Shown: positions 40,930 through 45,171 of the stretch, one piece after another | Position numbering within the stretch: the stretch's first letter is position 1 | Layout of the letters: each line of letters begins with the position of its first letter | Assembly: GCA_015522385.1 (NCBI GenBank) | Contig: WAMJ01000136.1 | Span: 1 to 45,171 of the forward strand | Length of the DNA: 45,171 nucleotides | From: Candidatus Heimdallarchaeota archaeon | GTDB taxonomy: Archaea > Asgardarchaeota > Heimdallarchaeia > Heimdallarchaeales > Kariarchaeaceae | Direction of reading: 5' to 3' | Program-made: the position numbers and the translations under genes | Notes under the pieces: model-generated | The model's database searches: none | What the model was told of the DNA's origin: nothing | What the model saw: the letters and a program-made list of their open reading frames with translations, nothing else

Positions 40930-41736
40930 ATGCCCTTCTCCCGAGAAACCGTCCTCTGGTTCTCCCCATCTTCATGGGACAGGTTAAGGCAGAGGTGTAG
41001 AGCGGCAGGTGTGACACTTCGTGAGATCGCCAGAATCACAGGAACCGACTTCAGGAACCAGTTCTACAAACACTCCCCCGTGACCTCGTCCCAGCTCGAA
41101 GCTCTCGGTGACACTGTAGGTTTCAACGTTACCACAGTCCTCGGCAAACCCGCAAAAAACGAGTACAGGACGGTCATTACATCGATCCAACCAAGCCCAG
41201 AGTTGGCAGAATTCATCGGAATCGTACTCGGTGACGGGTATCTCTCCAGAAAGTCGATCGTCATTACTCTGAACTCCAAGGAGCAGAGGTTTGCAGAGCA
41301 CATAATCAATCTCACCATCTCCCTCTTCGGACTGAAAGCGACAGCCTACTCTCTGTCCGAGAACTGCATCCAACTAAAGATCTACTCCAAGAGACTGACC
41401 GAGCTACTGGTCGATTTTGGGATGGTGAGAGGAGACAAGGTGAGGAACCAAGTTGCAGTGCCATCCGCTCTTTTCCCTTACAGGAAGGATGTCGTCAGAG
41501 GACTTTTCGACACCGACGGCTCGATCTACCTGAAGGAGGGGAAGTACCTGAACCTGTCCTACACCTCATACTCTAAACCACTTCTGTTATACTTCCACGG
41601 ATTCTGTGTGGAGAACGACATCCGGTGCACTCTTAAGAACAGGGATGTACTTATCCAGTCGAAGGGTAGTGTTGGAAGATTCATCGAGTTGATCGATCCG
41701 TTCAAGGCTCGAAATTATAGTGAAAACAACAATTAG
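40930..41736 (+). CDS. HTH-LAGLIDADG homing endonuclease-like protein
   Basis: A 268-residue protein. The first 75 residues hold an HTH-like segment (GVTLREIARITG). The rest has two LAGLIDADG helices, EFIGIVLGDGYL (about 96-107) and VVRGLFDTDGSIYL (about 194-207), both with the catalytic Asp. No intein or intron host surrounds it. A TATTTAT element (about 40899-40905) fits a leaderless ATG. It ends 20 nt from the 3' end of the convergent tRNA-Arg. It may be a free-standing homing endonuclease or a domesticated DNA-binding regulator of the WhiA kind. Confidence 0.88.
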   Translation: MPFSRETVLWFSPSSWDRLRQRCRAAGVTLREIARITGTDFRNQFYKHSPVTSSQLEALGDTVGFNVTTVLGKPAKNEYRTVITSIQPSPELAEFIGIVLGDGYLSRKSIVITLNSKEQRFAEHIINLTISLFGLKATAYSLSENCIQLKIYSKRLTELLVDFGMVRGDKVRNQVAVPSALFPYRKDVVRGLFDTDGSIYLKEGKYLNLSYTSYSKPLLLYFHGFCVENDIRCTLKNRDVLIQSKGSVGRFIELIDPFKARNYSENNN

Positions 41737-41755
41737 GGTATCTCAAATATAGTAT

Positions 41756-41826
41756 TGGGCACACAGGGATTCGAACCCCGGTCTATGGCTCCGAAGGCCA
41801 CCATGCTTCCACTACACCATGTGCCC
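41756..41826 (-). tRNA. trnR-TCG: tRNA-Arg (anticodon TCG)
   Basis: On the minus strand a full cloverleaf forms: acceptor GGGCACA/TGTGCCC (7 bp), D arm GTGT/GCAT, anticodon stem GTGGC/GCCAT with loop CTTCGGA (U33, anticodon TCG at 34-36), four-base variable loop, T arm CGGGG-TTCGAAT-CCCTG. The discriminator is A (41756). CCA is not encoded and there is no intron. It reads CGA, and other CGN codons by wobble. TTC is not the anticodon, because the loop register puts U33 before TCG. Confidence 0.93.
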
Positions 41827-41891
41827 GAGACCACAGGGATACTGCGATCAATCTCATAGCATCTGGAGCTTATTTGAAGCATTCGATTCTT

Positions 41892-42974
41892 TCATTTGTT
41901 CTTCTCTACAAATTCTTGGATGACATGTAGCTCACCCGTGTCGGGTAGTCTGACCTTGGACACGCCGATCGGTACACCCTTGGAGTGTGCAGTTGCTCTG
42001 AAGTTGTTCACTGTCTTGTGGTGTGTGAGGAAATAGTAGTACGCAGCAGGGAGGATAAACGGCCAAGACAGGAGGAGGAGTCCGATCAGCCACAGGAGGT
42101 AGTCCACGAGCTGAACGACGTCGAATCCCTGTAGTACCCACTGGTTGCTCAATGAGTTGAGGAAGAAGAGCGCTCCTTGATCGAGGACTTGAGTTTGGTA
42201 AATCCCCCATCCTGTGAGTATTGCACCGAAGCTGACGATGCTGTCGATCTGGTTTCTGATGGTCTCACTCGGAGTGCTGATTTTCCTGTCTTTTGGTATC
42301 CATGTCCTGATATTGGAGTCCTCAATAATGAATGACATAGGGAGGTAGAGGGTCATGAGGACGACGCTTATTCCCAGAGCGAGTATATTCTGGGCGACGA
42401 GTTGCTGAGCTCTGGAGAGAAATATCCCCGGGAGCAAGCTGACGATGTAGTTCACAAGAGGTCGGGAGAGGAACTGGGTGGCTACGATGAAGAAGCTTAC
42501 TTGTGAGATTGATATCCTCGCCACGAGCTTTGTGAGGTTAAATATGTTTCCAAGTCTGGGATCTTCCGCCCGTCCTTCAAGATAGACCTGTGCGTCTTTC
42601 TCAACGAATTTGGTATAGAACCAGCCGAATATCTTCTGGAAAATGGACTTGTTCTCCTTGAGGTAGATCATGTAGGTTGATGTTGCCATGATTCTCCCGA
42701 TGGTCTGCCAGATCTTGCCCCCAATGAGTCCGAGCAGGAAAACCCCTACCCCGACAGATGCAGATATTGTGAGTGCGAGTCCTGGTGGGACCTCAAATTC
42801 CCTGACGTTGTAGATGATCAAAAGGATAGCACCTGTGGTTAGGAGTATGCTGAAGATTGGAATTAGTAAAAGGAGGAATCTACCCGGGAGGCTTGTACTG
42901 CATGAGAGGTCATCAAAGGTGATATTGTAGTCGTCGTCGAGTCTACGCTCTCCTCTCTTGAGATCCTTTGACAT
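41892..42974 (-). CDS. Multi-pass membrane protein, unknown
   Basis: A 360-residue membrane protein that I do not recognise. It has about six TM segments (about 35-60, 70-95, 155-180, 195-220, 245-270, 285-320), a cytosolic N-terminus with KRGERRLDDDY and a soluble C-terminal tail (VRLPDTGELHVIQEF). I chose the ATG at 42974: a minus-strand TATA (TATAAATT, from 43003) lies 29 nt upstream, so a leaderless message is likely; the in-frame TTG at 42995 would add seven residues. Confidence 0.75.
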   Translation of the reverse strand: MSKDLKRGERRLDDDYNITFDDLSCSTSLPGRFLLLLIPIFSILLTTGAILLIIYNVREFEVPPGLALTISASVGVGVFLLGLIGGKIWQTIGRIMATSTYMIYLKENKSIFQKIFGWFYTKFVEKDAQVYLEGRAEDPRLGNIFNLTKLVARISISQVSFFIVATQFLSRPLVNYIVSLLPGIFLSRAQQLVAQNILALGISVVLMTLYLPMSFIIEDSNIRTWIPKDRKISTPSETIRNQIDSIVSFGAILTGWGIYQTQVLDQGALFFLNSLSNQWVLQGFDVVQLVDYLLWLIGLLLLSWPFILPAAYYYFLTHHKTVNNFRATAHSKGVPIGVSKVRLPDTGELHVIQEFVEKNK

Positions 42975-43035
42975 AGAGTGGGATTGTTCACTCAAAATTT
43001 ATAGGTTTCTGAATTGAGGATAAAATAGTCTCTAA

Positions 43036-45171
43036 TCAGTTCTGTAGAAGCTGTGCGAGGACGTACGGTAGAATCCCGCCAAAACGGATATACTCGATTT
43101 CAGGCTCGGTGTACAGCAGAGCTGTCACCTTGAACTCTACATTAGAGCCATCGGACTTGGTGGCTGTCACTGTTAGCTCTTTGTAGAGGTCGAGTCCCTC
43201 GCTGATACCCGTGATGTCGAATGTTTCGCTACCGTCGAGTCCTAATTTCCTCCATCCCTGTCCATTCTGGAACTGCAGGGGTAAAACTCCCATACCTACG
43301 AGGTTTGATCGGTGGATTCTCTCGAATGACTCTGCAATGACCGCTTTCATCCCGAGGAGTGCTGGACCCTTAGCTGCCCAGTCACGGGACGATCCCTGAC
43401 CGTACTGAGCACCTCCGATCCCGATGACTGGAATGCCTTCTTGTATGTACTTACGGGAGGCGTCGTAGGTGGTCATGATTTCGTTGGTTGGGATGTACTT
43501 TGTCCACCATCCCTTCTTGCCCTCTGCCAACTGGTTCTCTACCCTCACGTTGGCGAATGTTCCTCTCATCATGACCTCGTGATTACCCCTTCTTGATCCG
43601 TATGAGTTGAAGAGCTCCTTAGTCACTCCATGCTCCTTCAGGTACTGTCCTGCAGGACTATCCTCTGCGATGACTCCGGCAGGGCTAATGTGATCTGTGG
43701 AGATCTTGTCGTCAAGGAGTTCGAGAACACGTGCACCTCTGATGTCCTGTGGGGGTGCGGGGTCCCGCGAGAAGCCCTCGAAGAACGGTGGTAATCTGAC
43801 GTAAGTTGACTCGTCCTTCCAGTCGAAGAGAGTGGACTGTGGGGCATTGAGTGCCTGCCAGTTGATGTCCCCGAGGAGGATGCGTGAGTAGTATTTTGTG
43901 AAGATGGATGGGTTAATGCCCTTCTCGATCGCCTCTTTGATCTCGCGCTGATCGGGCCAGATGTCCTTGAGGAAGACCTCTTCTCCCTTGTCGTTGACTG
44001 CCAGTGGTTGTGTCGTCAGGTCTATGTCGGTTCGACCAGCCAGAGCATATGCCACGACAAGCATGGGTGAGGCCAAGTAATTCCCAAGGGTGTAGGGACT
44101 TACCCTTCCCGCAAAGTTCCTATTACCCGAAAGCACCGAACTTGCGTAGATGTTGTTGTCCACAATTGCGTCCCTGATTGGATCGGGGAGTGGGCCGCTG
44201 TTCCCGATGCACGAAGTGCAGCCGTACCCAACGAGGTTGAACCTCAGCTTGTTGAGGTAGGTGTCAAGACCAAGATTGCGCATGTACTCAGTAACAACCA
44301 GCGAACCAGGGGCGAAGCTGGTCTTGACATAGGGCTTGGTCATGAGACCCTTATCCACCGCTTTCTTTGCAACTAGTCCCGCACCCACCATAACGGATGG
44401 ATTGGAGGTGTTGGTACAACTAGTAATGGCTGCAATGACGACATTTCCATCTGTGAAGTCGAATGTCTCTCCCATGTAGTTCACCTCTGTGTGAACTATA
44501 GCTGCGTCCTTGCTCCTCTTGGAGATGTGCGCTTCTTGGAACTCCAAAGCCCTCTCAAGAGCACCTGACAGTGAGACCCTTTCCTCAGGGTTGAGTGGTC
44601 CCGCGATCGATGGTTGCACGGTTGAGAGATCCAGTTCGAGGGTGTCACTGAATTGTGGTTCTGCAGAGTCGGGGAACCTGAACAGTTTCTGTTCCTTGGT
44701 GTACTCCTCGACGAACTTGATGTGTTCCTCGTCCCTTGCGGTGAGCCTGAGGTAGGCGAGTGTCGCCTCATCAACTGGGAAGTATCCCATTGTGGCCCCA
44801 TACTCTGGTGCCATGTTGGAAATGGTCGCCTTGTCTGGAACTGAGAGGTTGTTCAGACCATCTCCGTAGAATTCCACGAACTTGCCGACCACTCCCTTCT
44901 TCCTCAGCATCTGCACGACGGTTAGAACCATGTCAGTGGCTGTCGCTCCCTCGGGTAGTGACCCTGTGAGCTTGAAGCCGATGACCTCTGGTAGTACCAT
45001 GTAGTAAGGTTGGCCGAGCATCACTGCCTCTGCCTCAATACCTCCGACTCCCCATCCCATAACCCCCAGTCCGTTGACCATTGGTGTGTGGGAGTCTGTT
45101 CCTACGCAGGAGTCCATGAGTGCAACGTTCTCACCTTTAATGTCCCTGGTGTCCACGACGGTGGCGAGGTA
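43036..45171 (-). CDS. acnA: Aconitate hydratase, bacterial AcnA/IRP type (5' end missing)
   Basis: The C-terminal 711 residues of aconitase, which isomerises citrate to isocitrate in the TCA cycle. The reading frame runs open through the window edge (YLATVV precedes the visible part), so the start lies outside. GTDSHTPMVNGLGVMGWGVG and GIEAEAVMLGQP are AcnA hallmarks. The 4Fe-4S ligands are Cys in TSCTNTSNPSV and the two Cys of YGCTSCIGNSGPL. The swivel domain has GAQYGQGSSRDWAAKGP. It complements sucCD in a TCA-type pathway. Confidence 0.95.
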   Translation of the reverse strand, partial: YLATVVDTRDIKGENVALMDSCVGTDSHTPMVNGLGVMGWGVGGIEAEAVMLGQPYYMVLPEVIGFKLTGSLPEGATATDMVLTVVQMLRKKGVVGKFVEFYGDGLNNLSVPDKATISNMAPEYGATMGYFPVDEATLAYLRLTARDEEHIKFVEEYTKEQKLFRFPDSAEPQFSDTLELDLSTVQPSIAGPLNPEERVSLSGALERALEFQEAHISKRSKDAAIVHTEVNYMGETFDFTDGNVVIAAITSCTNTSNPSVMVGAGLVAKKAVDKGLMTKPYVKTSFAPGSLVVTEYMRNLGLDTYLNKLRFNLVGYGCTSCIGNSGPLPDPIRDAIVDNNIYASSVLSGNRNFAGRVSPYTLGNYLASPMLVVAYALAGRTDIDLTTQPLAVNDKGEEVFLKDIWPDQREIKEAIEKGINPSIFTKYYSRILLGDINWQALNAPQSTLFDWKDESTYVRLPPFFEGFSRDPAPPQDIRGARVLELLDDKISTDHISPAGVIAEDSPAGQYLKEHGVTKELFNSYGSRRGNHEVMMRGTFANVRVENQLAEGKKGWWTKYIPTNEIMTTYDASRKYIQEGIPVIGIGGAQYGQGSSRDWAAKGPALLGMKAVIAESFERIHRSNLVGMGVLPLQFQNGQGWRKLGLDGSETFDITGISEGLDLYKELTVTATKSDGSNVEFKVTALLYTEPEIEYIRFGGILPYVLAQLLQN

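Noticed and set aside
31000..41000. CRISPR array or cas genes near the CARF-type regulator
   Set aside because: No regularly spaced direct repeats and no Cas1, Cas2, Cas3 or Cas10-like proteins are visible.
31000..41000. Insertion sequence or integrase behind the AT-rich genes
   Set aside because: No transposase, integrase, terminal inverted repeats or duplicated tRNA 3' end (attachment site) could be found in the window.
41756..41826. Reading the tRNA as tRNA-Glu (TTC)
   Set aside because: Seven-base loop is CTTCGGA; U33 fixes the anticodon as TCG (Arg).

Overview
The window is archaeal and most likely from an Asgard archaeon of the Heimdallarchaeia type. Archaeal hallmarks are a TFIIB homologue, ribosomal protein L15e, an RNase P/exosome-type operon (L15e, PF01877 RNA-binding protein, Rpp30, Pop5), a geranylgeranyl reductase-family flavoprotein, an Lrp regulator, TATA boxes 25-33 nt upstream of many start codons, and PGF-CTERM-like surface proteins. 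The Heimdall assignment rests mainly on one gene at 19.5-20.3 kb. It encodes a tail-anchored coiled-coil protein with a complete SNARE motif: a glutamine zero layer and all fifteen other layers hydrophobic. A bacterial-type aconitase and succinyl-CoA ligase fit the TCA-type metabolism of that group. The lineage is an inference.

Layout. 0-0.85 kb: a small helical protein and a dual-specificity phosphatase. 0.9-11.4 kb: a cell-surface region with two secreted anchored proteins, an MMPL/RND transporter, an O-methyltransferase, a membrane-anchored metzincin-like protease and a CMD-family protein. 11.5-14.7 kb: an FTR1 iron permease divergent from sucCD, with three copies of a TTCG-N6-CGAA box between them. 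14.8-18.4 kb: thioredoxin, a Gfo/Idh/MocA protein, a four-CBS protein and a Nudix CoA pyrophosphatase. 18.4-20.8 kb: an unknown protein, the SNARE-like protein and Lrp. 20.9-26.4 kb: the GGR-family reductase divergent from tfb, then an orphan DNA methyltransferase, PAP2 phosphatase, thioredoxin and M20 amidohydrolase. 26.6-28.6 kb: the L15e/RNase P operon. 28.7-30.9 kb: a folE/pteridine-reductase-like/GNAT operon.

31.0-40.8 kb is the accessory part. A tight six-gene operon (32.4-39.3 kb) encodes a sugar-nucleotide epimerase, GT4 glycosyltransferase, radical SAM/SPASM protein, a seven-fold 34-residue WG-like repeat protein, a NodU/CmcH carbamoyltransferase and a nucleotidyltransferase-tyrosine phosphatase fusion. 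Two AT-rich genes on the opposite strand flank it. One is a CARF-winged-helix regulator and the other a HEPN plus SAVED-like protein. Both families are associated with cyclic (oligo)nucleotide-dependent defence, yet no CRISPR array, cas gene or recognisable CD-NTase is present. I regard this as the best candidate for an undescribed system.

40.9-45.2 kb: an HTH-LAGLIDADG protein converging on an intronless tRNA-Arg(TCG), a multi-pass membrane protein and a bacterial-type aconitase cut by the window end. Genes behind their own promoters often look leaderless, whereas genes inside operons have GGAG/GGTGA ribosome-binding sites or ATGA overlaps. I used this to correct several over-extended starts.
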